A DNA stretch of 64,000 bases from Melieria omissa (lineage: Eukaryota; Arthropoda; Insecta; Diptera; Ulidiidae), in contig OZ020267.1 in NCBI GenBank assembly GCA_963971225.1, positions 96,213,648-96,277,647 of the forward strand, in the 5' to 3' direction. Made by a program: the position numbers and the translations under genes. This document shows, piece by piece, positions 55,301 to 64,000 of this stretch; positions within the stretch are counted from its first letter, which is position 1, and each line of letters begins with the position of its first letter. The notes under the pieces were generated by a model. It did no database searches and was not told where the DNA came from. It worked only from the letters and a program-made list of their open reading frames with translations.

Positions 55301-56186
55301 CACAAGTACATCAAAGTACGCCTTGAAAATGGCATTGCAAATTGAATTATTGCCTGCTGAAAGCAGCCTCAAATCCCATTAACAGCTTCCACTGTAAGTG
55401 CGAATTCCATGCCAACCGCCGATGGCAAAAAGACCAACATTTAAATGCAGGTTACTTATGCAAATACACTCGGCCATAAGCACAATAGCCTAAAAGTATG
55501 CCATGCAAATTCAGCTCAACCACATCCAGCCAAAGCAAAGCAACAGCAAAATGCAAATCAACGCGCACACTTTACCCTGCATTAAGTAAGCCTTTTTGCT
55601 CGGCATAATTAGATACAACACCAGGCAACAATATTGACACTTCGACCGCCAGCAGCGCAGTCGTCGCACTTCCGCGTTCGACACAACGACCAACGACAGC
55701 CATCACTCACTTGACGCATTGGTTGGCATTTAATTTTGTGCTGCATTGAATTGCCAATAAGCTTAAAACAACAACAACAACAGCAGCAGAAGAAGCAACA
55801 ACAATGCTTCCAACATCAACATTGAGTGGAAAGCATTATTGCATTGGCTTTAACTGGTGACTTGTGAAAATTAATTGAAAATAAATTCCAGCACAACTGC
55901 AATTAGCAAATCAAAATTCATCGATCGGTCACAATATTCAGCAAAATTTGGTGTTGTAAATATCTATATGCGTGTGTGGTTGTATGTTTGCAGTGAAATG
56001 AAAACACTGAAATTACATTAGCAATCGGAGGAGTAAGGCAATTGCTAGTCGTTACGAAATTGTTTGATTATTTCTTAATTACGACTAAATTTTGATACAA
56101 ATTCCTGGCTGAACTCTAATTTCCCACTTAGCTGGCCACATTAACTTGTTTACACTAGAAAGACAGCAAGTTTTGTATACCTAAAA
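52361..56186. other. Long spacer without recognisable gene
   Basis: It contains a short stem-loop at 53557-53603 (arms GAGCCGCCGAC and GTCGGCGGTCTC), CAA-rich runs (54160-54200, 54318-54372, 55770-55802) and T-rich runs (52730-52746). The sequence at 53700-55900 has the look of ordinary fly intergenic or intronic DNA. Open frames such as 52786-53061 are low-complexity. Confidence 0.45.
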
Positions 56187-56190
56187 ATAC

Positions 56191-56638
56191 TGTAACGATG
56201 AGACAGTCTGTCGCTGTGCAAAGCAACCCTGCCGCTACGTGCCGTGCTATAATCCAATCTGGCAACGACGGCCGCGATAGTAACTTTTAGTCCAATCTGG
56301 CAGCGATGGCCGCGATAATAACTTTTAGTCCAACCTGGCAATGATGGAAACCTTTAGTCCACTCTGGAATGTGCGAGAACGATCTGCGCGATAATCGGAC
56401 AGGTATAAAAGGCAGCCGGATGCGGCGCAGCGAGTCAGTCTGGTTTTGACAAGTGAAGTTGCCACACGGAGTAATTAAGCAAATACTTACGTGTACGAAC
56501 AGTAAAGTGTAAACTGTGAATAATAAAGTGACCGTTGGTTTATTTTATTGTCTGCGTTTAAGAAACTGAGTGTGTTTTATTTTCAAATTGCACAATCCAG
56601 TGATACGTAACAGCCCACTAGACGTAGTATTCGTAACA
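56191..56638 (+). mobile_element. Solo LTR (448 bp) with promoter signals
   Basis: It starts TGTAACGATGAG and ends GTAACA, with a 4-bp duplication ATAC (56187-56190, 56639-56642). A ~38-bp unit beginning TCCAATCTGGCA is repeated about three times (56250-56365). A polyadenylation-like AATAAA lies at 56521. No internal region is attached, so it is probably the product of LTR-LTR recombination of a gypsy-type element. Confidence 0.75.
56404..56440 (+). promoter_or_regulatory. TATA box and initiator in the solo LTR
   Basis: TATAAAA (56404-56410) is followed 25 bases later by TCAGTC (56435-56440), which matches the arthropod initiator. The A of the initiator is about 33 bases from the first T, normal core-promoter spacing. 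Confidence 0.65.
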
Positions 56639-56929
56639 ATACTATGTACTATACTCCGCTGATATCTCGAAAAGTAATTGTAGAACTAATTGTTTAACGA
56701 GATAAAAAATTAAAAGTCATGAAAGCAAAAGTTGATAGAAATATTAAATAAATTACCAGGGACCGGAAATAACAGTTATTTATGAAAACTATACTTGAAA
56801 AAAATTACTATGAAGGAAAAGTCATACAAATAAATGAAATATGCCAAGACATTTCTTTTCGCATGGAGAATCAAACTTGGCAATAAACTTTTTTTTATAA
56901 TTCTTATGGAAAAATTAAAAAATAAGAAT

Positions 56930-57587
56930 TATTTTTTATTTATAAATATTGTTCGCGCCAAGAAGAATTCGGTGTAGTGGTTGTTTGCAAACGTTACAAA
57001 CCGTGTATTTTGTGTTAATTCAGTGGATGTCATACAAAAATTAAATTGCGTGTGTACAATGGGTGATTTCCTGTTAACAATACGATGACAATGTTGATTT
57101 GTGTGAATGTACAATGTATAAAGTGTTTGGTGTAAGTTGGGTGAAAATGATGATGTGAAACTTGGTGGTGTTGTTGGATCGTTGATCGTTGTGGTGTTTG
57201 CTGTCTTCACGCCGATGTTCAGATGATGAGTGATTAGCCGTGAGCCACGCAAGCACTGTTTAGGACAGCGAAGGATGCCGTCGGTAAGTACATAGGGAAA
57301 GTATACAAGGGCTGATAAGAGAGAGGATAGTGGATGAGGAATAGCGGTTAGTAACATAGGTACTGCTTATTATTTATTATTTATTATTTATTATTTATTC
57401 TTTATTTCATGTTTTAGGTGGTGCGCGGTGACGGCAGGCAACGACGTGAACATCCTGGGGCCGGATGCACTCGCGCATTTAAACGACCCCCTCAACTCCG
57501 TCAGGGACTTGATCGCCTGTTGTTGCAGTTGGCGCGTGGTGATCCCTTGTCGGGCGTGGTCGGCTGGATGATGGTGGCGATGCGCTG
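56930..57587 (-). mobile_element. BEL-like element, 3' portion (minus strand)
   Basis: The reverse complement of 56930-57430 matches the plus-strand segment 62545-63426, for example CCTGCCGTCACCGCGCA, CCGCTATTCCTCATCC, TGTACTTACCGACGGC and ACCACAACGATCAACGATCC. It ends at the Transib insertion (CGCTG, 57583-57587) and continues at 59817. A TTAT microsatellite lies at 57368-57402. Confidence 0.65.
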
Positions 57588-59816
57588 CACAGTGGGGTAT
57601 TGACCATTGAAAACGGCGATCAATTCTCCTGAGCTATTAAAATGAATGTAAAGTATTTTTTTTACATAGATGAAACATATATAATACAAATTGAAAAAAA
57701 AATTGTTGTTGTTGTTGTTTTTTTATTAAATTTATTCAATTTAAGTAAATATTTCATATTTTGGGCTTCTCACACTAGAATTATTAAATGTCATCGCTAT
57801 TATTATCATCGCTATTATTATTAGCTCTGCGTTTCGAAAGAACCTTCTTGCCGTATTTCCATCATTTGAGTTGCCGAATCCGGGTTTCGGTTGATCAACA
57901 ATCAAACCTGCTTTCTCTCTGAATCCCTTTTGAATATTTTTTTTTTGTTTCGTTAACAATTTTCTTCTCGTTTTCTGACCTTACTTGCCATTTTTTATTG
58001 GTAATTTGTACAATAAATGAAGAAGGCATTCAAAAAATCGTATCCAACCATGCAGTACTGACAGTCCAAAATTAAGATTAGTGGTTTCAACATTTCTTGC
58101 AATCATTTCGTCAATTAAGTTGAATTGTGTGCTAGTTGCACCGCATAAGTAACACTTTTGAGTTGAAGTAGTCTCAGTTAAAGCATTGCAAACTTTTCCA
58201 TCAATCATCGTTAACATAAAATTGTGGCTCACTTCAATAGTTTTGTTTTCCAATACGACAACGGACCTTCCAAGGCTTTTAATCTCTTCTTCAACCATTT
58301 GTTTTTCTTCTCTAGAGACGCTAGCAGTTTCTTTTTTAAAAAAGATCTTAAAAGGCCTGCAAAATCTGGTAGAAGAGGGTCTCGGGTTTTGCCAAATAAT
58401 ATTGTCACCACAAAGTAATCTTATTGGTACAAACGATGTTATAAAAACAGAAGAATCGTTGGCACTTGGCCCAACTTGTAAAGTTTTTGTTTTTTTGTAT
58501 TTAGTGGATAGATCACACTCTTCAAATGGCGCTTCTGTACGTCCACGTTTTGCTTTATTCTTAGAACCAAAACCAATGCAAGTGTCTAACCAATCACGGT
58601 TTACTTTCAGAAAACGCTCTTCCACTCTATGAACTCTTGTCCATCGCTCTTTAAAATGTTTGAAAAAATCGTTTAGAACATTATTAAAATTTGGAATTTA
58701 TCTTGCAACCTCTCAAACCCTGAGTTTTTCATAATGTCATAGAGACTTTGGCGTGAAATGAAAATCGTGTTTGATGTGGTTCCTACAAAAACAAACATTT
58801 TCGTGTTATCAAAGAGCTAAAAGGTAATATTTTTTCCGTTTTACCTTTCCAAAGTTACGTTGACATCACTTTTATTGTTATTAGCACGAATGATAAAACA
58901 GGCGCACGTTGACAAAACCAAAACAACAATTATACCAAATGAACAGAAACAGAAGAAGGAAGAATTCAAAAATACGCTGTAATCTGGATAATGCGATTTC
59001 TACCCCTCTACTTCTATCCTTATATAGAAGCCTACACATATGTCTAAAAATAGGTTTGAAATCTGAATATATCAATGACAGGGTCACTTTAACTCGGAAT
59101 GTCAAAATATATGATCAAATCAGAAATTATAAGAATTTCATATAACATTTTTTTAAGAAGGTACAATAAAAATATTAACAAAAGTAATATGCCCAACCTT
59201 ATTTGTAGTGCCTTGCAGTAGAATAACAAAAACAAAACAGAAACACATGATAACAACAACATTCATTACTCCATGAAGATCAAGCGAAATCACAAAATTT
59301 GGCACAGACTTTGAAGCACTAAAACTTAAATATTTCAGAAAATGCACAAAAGTGCACTTTAATTTTTTGCAATATAGTAGTCAAATATATGTTCTTACAT
59401 ATCATATAAAATTATTACGGCCTTTCACAGCCAAAGTAACTATATGTCTACCTATATCCTTTAAATATGTACAATTGTAAGACTATAACTAACAAATTTT
59501 TATAAATTATTAATACACATATTCTACAAACATAATTTTGTTTAAACATTAGTACAATACCTGAGGTTGAAGGTTCCATATTAAAAAAATTAAGTTTTGC
59601 AAGAATAATATTAAAAAAAGCACTTCAAATCACTGGAAAATGCGTAACGCGCTCTAAACACAACGGAGCAATGAACAAATATGCATTTTGCAAAGCGCAC
59701 TGTGACAATGCACAATTTTATCTACTTTTCCCCCATATCAAATATTATCAAGATATTTGAATATCATTTTTTGAATTAATCGCCATTTTGGCGATTTTTT
59801 CAAATACCCCACTGTG
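57588..59816 (-). mobile_element. Transib transposon with both ends and 5-bp duplication
   Basis: Both tips read inward as CACAGTGGGGTATT, and the target duplication is CGCTG (57583-57587, 59817-59821). Five-bp GC-rich duplications and CAC-A/T-ATGG-like tips are characteristic of Transib. The transposase lies inside on the minus strand but is internally deleted, so the 2.2-kb copy is non-autonomous. Confidence 0.9.
57741..58790 (-). pseudogene. Transib (RAG1-core-like) transposase, internally deleted
   Basis: Minus strand. The N-terminal block runs from about 58785 (FISRQSLYDIMKNSGFERL) through FKERWTRVHRVEERFLKVN. The frame 58625-57981 then passes from a KYKKTKTL linker directly into SANDSSVFITSFVPIRLLCG, so the segment with the first catalytic Asp (GCDGSSG in the copy at 4944) is deleted. 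NPRPSSTRFCRPFK, LTMIDGKVCNALTET (Asp matching RAG1 D708), the zinc pair CYLC and VLHGWIRFFECLLHLLYKL follow. The next frame (57959-57741) has SNDGNTARRFFRN, corresponding to the GNFARK block of RAG1, and then ends. The zinc histidines and the final catalytic Glu are missing. Only one of three catalytic acids remains. Confidence 0.85.
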
Positions 59817-60253
59817 CGCTGGTTCGCTGGCTGCGCTGGTCGATGGCTGACGTGTGGGCGCGGTTCTCGACGAACGCGCCGTAGGAGGAGTGGGGCGTGG
59901 ACGTTGGCGCGATGGTTGCGCCGTAGTGTGGGGCTCGCGGCGTCGTTGGCTTTGCGCCCGGTTGACGGGCTGCTTTGCCGGTCGGACACTTCGCCTTCGT
60001 TGTCCGGAATGGGTCGTCCGTTGCAGGGTGTCAATGGGGTGCAACATCGTGTGATGTGCCAACCCACACTCCTTGCAACTGTTTGGCGAGTCGCAAGCCC
60101 CCGTGTCGTGGGACCGGGCCAAACAGTTGCGGCAGTAGCCGTCGTGCACGACATCGTCGCGTTGGCCGGGGTTCATTGTAATGAACCCGCGGCAGAACCT
60201 CAGGGGGCGATGCCTGGGCGATGGCATATTTGCCAGCGATGAGTCTCGTCCAT
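59817..60253 (-). pseudogene. BEL-type gag-like zinc-knuckle protein
   Basis: Minus strand, start ATG at 60251-60253 in one frame, shifting within 20 codons to the frame open from 60227. Zinc knuckle: GYCRNCLARSHDTGAC (C-x2-C-x4-H-x4-C), then CKECGLAHHTMLHP, a pattern common in BEL/Pao-related gag proteins. A long Arg/Pro/Thr/Ser-rich low-complexity tail follows. The reading frame is cut by the Transib insertion at 59816. Its pre-insertion continuation would be at 57587 and downstream. Confidence 0.65.
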
Positions 60254-60371
60254 AGTGGAGTTGTGAAAGAAGGAAAGAACAGAAGAACCAGACTTTAGTG
60301 TCTTATATTGGTAGTGGGCAGCGATGCCCGCGAATAATTATAAAGAAATTTATAATAAAGTATAAAGGGTT

Positions 60372-60525
60372 CTACGCGGTGGGTAGAACACACAATTTCA
60401 CAATCGGGAGTGTGATTGTGCCGGATTGTGTGCGGACGTAGGCCACTCGGACGTGGGCGTCGGGTCCTCGATGTAGGATGGTGATGCGTCCTAATCTATA
60501 TTTGGTGGGAAGCAGCAGCTCGTCC
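60372..60525 (-). pseudogene. BEL/Pao integrase C-terminal tail (DUF5641-like)
   Basis: Minus strand: DELLLPTKYRLGRITILHRG, then VRVAYVRTQSG and PIVKLCVLP match the last domain of BEL/Pao polyproteins (P-x-W/Y-x-L-G-R-I...VRVv-x-VRT...P-x-x-K-L-C-x-L-P). It opens directly after TTTTTCTTTCAG, a good splice-acceptor-like sequence. A GTAAGT donor lies 58 bases upstream (60578-60583). What would be joined upstream is not recognisable as integrase. Confidence 0.65.
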
Positions 60526-60962
60526 TGAAAGAAAAATATGAAGATAAAGTGCAACAAAACAGTGAAAACCAAAGAATACTTACCTAAGTGGAATTTTAAT
60601 AAGAAAGAAAAAAACCTAAACAAGAACAACACACATGACAACGATCACCAGGCCCAGCTGGTACATAAGCAAAACCACATGTTCAAGCTCAGAGGAGCGA
60701 CGATCGCGCAAACGGATTTAAATAAAAAAAGTAAATGTTGTGTGTCGTAAGTGTTAGATTAAAGTTAATCGCGGAGGATCGGTGTTAGTTGACCGGAGCT
60801 CGTTCATCGAGTGCCTGCCGGCCGCGCAAGCTCCCTTCGGGATGGCCAGGGTTGCCATCAGTACGTATAAGCACATAAATGAACAAACACAATACAATTT
60901 TATTGACAATATTAAATTCTTAGAGCTGCGTGGCGGGCAGTGTTTAGCGATCTAAACAAATA
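60526..60962. other. Spacer between BEL-like tail and Tc1-like element
   Basis: A GC-richer block at 60780-60860 without recognised coding. It may belong to the BEL-like element. Confidence 0.35.
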
Positions 60963-62537
60963 TCGCACATGCACTACAAAAGTGACACAACTCAAAATTT
61001 TTAATTATCGGGTATATGTGTTAATACTGTGCACAATGCATCTAAGGACTGTATCGAAAAGAAAGTGCACGCTTAGTTTGAAGTATAACTTTTATGGAAA
61101 TTTTTTTGATCAGATTTTTTGTTTTAACATTTGTTGCATATACTTTAAGGACTAAGGATTTTTGTTTAAATAACAAATTTGTTTTTCAAATAAATGTATA
61201 TCTAATTTTTTGTTTGACCCTCTTCATTAAATTTTGTACAGCTGTTTGCGTTATGGGTTTTTTTGATTTTCTCCAATTTTTTTTTAATTCCTTAAGATTT
61301 TTAGCTTCTTGTTCATCTTTCATAAGGTTTCTTTTGGCTATTGCGTAGTAGCGCTCTATTGGACGTAGTTCTGGTGATTTTAGCGGATTCTCATTTCTTC
61401 CTGGCAGTGATTTTGAGTTCATTTTTACATATGTCGCGTCATCCATAATGATGCCCGAAATTTTTTCTTTGCAGAGACGAGTGTATAGTTTTCTGCATTG
61501 CGTTTTGCCAGCCGCTTTTTGATTTTCATTTCTTTTTGGTATTGTTTGTTTTTTATATGTTTTTAAGTTATTCCTCTGCTTCACTCTTTGCACCATCGTC
61601 ACACTCGTTCTAGCTAAATTTCCAATACAAATGCACTTGTTTTCGTCAATCTAATGCCTCAGTTTTTCTTCCATTTTTGGGTCTTTAGGACCCTTTTTAC
61701 GGTCACTTTTTGGTATGTCGTTGATAGTGCAATTTTCACCATACTTAAGAATCATTTTTTTTTAGCGAAGTTTATGGACACGCGATGTCGTTTGGGTGAT
61801 TTTCTGTACGAAGCACCTGTTTCAGTGAACCAACTGTACACAAATTTTTTGAGGATGTCTAACTCGATACGCGTAATTTTCGTAATATAAAAATATATGA
61901 AACGAAAATTGTATGAAATCAGTATTTCAAGGCCTACTCTATTAAACGGCATTTTTAGAATTAAAAAAATAATTATATGCTGCGAGAAAATTAAGTTAGA
62001 AAGTGTGCACTTTCTTTTCGATACAGTCCTTATCTACCAATAAGCAAAAGCTCAGTATATTTTATTTTTGTTAACTGTTGCCAAAAAACAGTTAGGTCTC
62101 TCTTCATGTCGATAAGTTTGATGTTATTTATTATTATTATTATTGTATTATTGCAAAAGAGTCATAATTTAAATTGTGACATTTTTGACGAAATAAATCG
62201 TTGTTGGACATGGTTTTAAGTAAAGTTGTGATAATTTTAGTATATATTTTTGAATAAAAAAATTAATTTCGAATTCTTAAAATTTTTCTTACGACTTTTT
62301 AACTGTAATTTATAATTATAAAACACAGCGAAAGTGACATAACTTAAAATAATTCCGTAATTATTGAATTAAAATATCATCAAAACAGTCACAACTCAAA
62401 ATTTTGGATTTTCTAGTGTAAAATAAAAAAACTCTTGTAACTTACCCAAAAGCATAATCTGTAAGGATTTTCTACTGAACGGTCTATAGTTATTTTAAAA
62501 AATTTTTATTTAACTCAAAAACAGTTTTTTGCGTTTC
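60963..62537 (-). mobile_element. Tc1-like element, right end truncated
   Basis: The left tip TCGCACATGCACTACAAAAG at 60963 is preceded by TA. The other end matches the inner part of the family's terminus (ACAGTTTTTTGCGTTTC, ending 62537) but lacks the last ~55 bases. A transposase remnant lies on the minus strand. The MITE at 49066-49696 and the fragment at 1-299 are smaller relatives. Confidence 0.75.
61186..61602 (-). pseudogene. Tc1-like transposase, deleted
   Basis: Minus strand, 138 codons: IIMDDATYVKMNSKSLPG (second catalytic Asp region) passes after a few residues into PLKSPELRPIERYYAIAKRN, the third catalytic box with Glu in PIER. A basic tail follows. Some 30 residues expected between the two boxes, and the N-terminal DNA-binding half, are missing or unreadable. 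A degraded stretch at 61950-61760 (KKFVYSWFTETGASYRKSPK) may be part of the DNA-binding half. The copy is non-functional. Confidence 0.7.
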
Positions 62538-62539
62538 AC

Positions 62540-63426
62540 TTCACTTCCTGCCGTCACCGCGCATCACCTACAAATAAATAATAAACAATCCATGTCCTCT
62601 CCCACTTCGTATTCCTTATTACTATATATTATATGCAATTGGTCAAGCAATTAGCACTCTTACGAAAAATCTACATTTTTATGTTTAAGTGGAAGTAAGA
62701 TTACTAAAATAGTTTCCAAACGTATTCCTGTTTGCTTAGCTTATTTGTCCCACAGTATTTCTAATGTTATTTGTGAGTTTATGTGTCGTGAGTGAGCACG
62801 ATAACGGGAATTTGTTAGCAGCAGTAATAAATTGAACATTTATTGCAAATTTTTAATAGTAAAGTGTGCATTCGAATTTCAAAATCATTGTGAGAAAGTC
62901 GTGCGTTTTTGGAAATAAAATGAAAAGGAAAATGATATATTGAAAAATACTCGCATTGGTGGTAGGTAATTATTGTTTTAAGTAGTTTGGAACGGTGTAT
63001 TGAACAAATTATATTTTTTTAAGGATGGTGCAAAAAACTGAACAATTCACGTTAATCATATCCTCTTATTTGTTCTGAAATTAAAATATAATTGAATTAA
63101 AAAATTAAAATTGTAAGAGTTTCTTTTAAACATAAAAAGCGGTTCATTGCTTGAAGCGTGCTAACTGGTTGACCACCCACTGTACTTACCATTTGTTACT
63201 TACCGCTATTCCTCATCCGCTATCCACTCTTTCCTTATGTACTTACCGACGGCGTACCTCGCTGTCCAAATCGGTGCTTGCGCGGCTGACGGCCACTCAT
63301 CATCCGACCTCCGACGAAGACACCACGCGACCCGCGGCGACAGTCAAACATTTACAAATCACCACAACGATCAACGATCCAACGTCATATTTTCGCAGCA
63401 TCAGTTTTCATACAAAATATTGTACA
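62540..63426 (+). mobile_element. BEL-like element fragment, plus-strand copy
   Basis: It matches the reverse complement of 56930-57430 in its outer parts (62545-62640 and 63150-63420). About 500 bases in between (62645-63145) have no counterpart and may be an insertion or a lost segment. No intact reading frame. Confidence 0.6.
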
Positions 63427-63430
63427 TTAA

Positions 63431-64000
63431 GGCAGGTTCTCACCTTGTGGATCCGAAAAAGTGCACTTTTTTTAAGAAAACGGTTAAAGATACAACGCTG
63501 AAAATTGTTTCTGGATATGAACACACATTTATTTAGAGAATACAATTTTTCAAATTGAATGAATCAAAAAAAGGGGGGGAGGGGGCGTCCATGAGTGGCG
63601 GCATGTCGGCGAGGAGGTGTCCTGCTACCGGAAGTGATTCCGTCAAAACCCGTGATCGGAAACACAAAAATCGAACACATTCTTAAAGTGTACCGTATTA
63701 TCTATTGAATGAACTACGATCATGAAAAAAAAATTGAAATTAAAAAAGTTATGAGGTTTTGAAAAAAAAATAACGATTTTCGCATTTTTTTGTTCACTAA
63801 TTATTTTTTTAAATAAACAATTTTCAATATTTTTGGCTGATCGTAGTTCGTTTATTAGAAAAAACCCTAAGGAACATTTGGAAAAAATTTGGTGACGATT
63901 GGTTCATTCCAGCGCCTTCAATCACTTCCGTAAGGTCCGAAAATGTGGTTCTGAGAAAAACGCGTTTAAAGTTTAAAGCGCGCTTGGCCGGTGCTCTACA
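63431..64000. mobile_element. Left end of a TTAA-flanked element (runs off the window)
   Basis: TTAA at 63427-63430 is followed by GGCAGGTTCTCACCTTGTGG, similar in style to the tips at 1163 and 51390. The other end is outside the window, so the call is provisional. Confidence 0.45.

Noticed and set aside
56929..57357. 142-codon minus-strand frame
   Set aside because: It lies in the 3' part of the BEL-like repeat, has no domain, and the plus-strand copy at 63150 does not keep the frame.
1..64000. CRISPR array, operon, riboswitch or bacterial insert
   Set aside because: No regularly spaced repeats of CRISPR type, no bacterial gene organisation. All coding traces are eukaryotic mobile elements.

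Overview
The window is eukaryotic, AT-rich DNA of an insect, very probably a higher dipteran fly. This is an inference from the element families present (R1-, Loa- and I-type LINEs, a mellifera-type mariner, Transib, BEL and Ty3/gypsy elements), the short 57-68 bp introns, and the CAA/TTG-rich spacer sequence. I could not recognise any single-copy host gene. Nearly everything that can be read is mobile-element sequence, most of it broken and much of it nested. Spacers with no recognisable gene lie mainly at 15.2-18.5, 21.1-22.0, 23.7-26.4 and 52.4-56.2 kb.

Left part (1-15 kb): the end of a Tc1-type MITE, a Merlin transposase remnant, a TTAA-flanked MITE, and a long Transib (RAG1-related) transposase pseudogene split by a tRNA-derived SINE with an 11-bp target duplication. 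Next comes a full-length mariner whose 5' part is split by a 5'-truncated I-like LINE with a 987-codon open frame. After it lies a minus-strand Loa-like LINE, broken by an internally deleted LTR element.

Middle (15-39 kb): spacer with a Tc1-like remnant, a hAT MITE with a perfect 8-bp duplication, a second Transib fragment, and then a four-level nest. A ~130-bp tandem repeat array (26.45-26.74 and 37.96-38.7 kb) is split at TTAA by a TTAA-flanked element (26742-37963). That element holds a tandem LTR retrotransposon with three LTRs and two nearly identical gag-protease regions (27059-37627). The leader of its first unit holds a two-gene CMC/EnSpm-like transposon (28028-32605). This transposon carries a transposase with a single frameshift, a six-exon DUF4806-type gene that reads through intact when spliced at GT-AG sites, and a perfect 124-bp inverted repeat.

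Right part (39-64 kb): an almost complete R1-clade LINE with a 15-bp target duplication; a second SINE and a Loa-like LINE inserted within a few bases of each other; a BEL/Pao gag-protease pseudogene interrupted by a Tc1 MITE; a second TTAA MITE; a solo LTR with TATA box and initiator; and a BEL-like element (minus strand) carrying a Transib transposon. This Transib has both inverted ends starting CACAGTG (the same seven bases as the V(D)J recombination heptamer) and a 5-bp duplication CGCTG. A deleted Tc1-like element, a second BEL-like copy and the start of another TTAA element close the window.

Cross-links: the first SINE ends in a 3' tail that matches the 3' end of the Loa-like LINE in the same window, and the two SINEs have different heads and tails but share a central domain. 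I made all alignments by eye.
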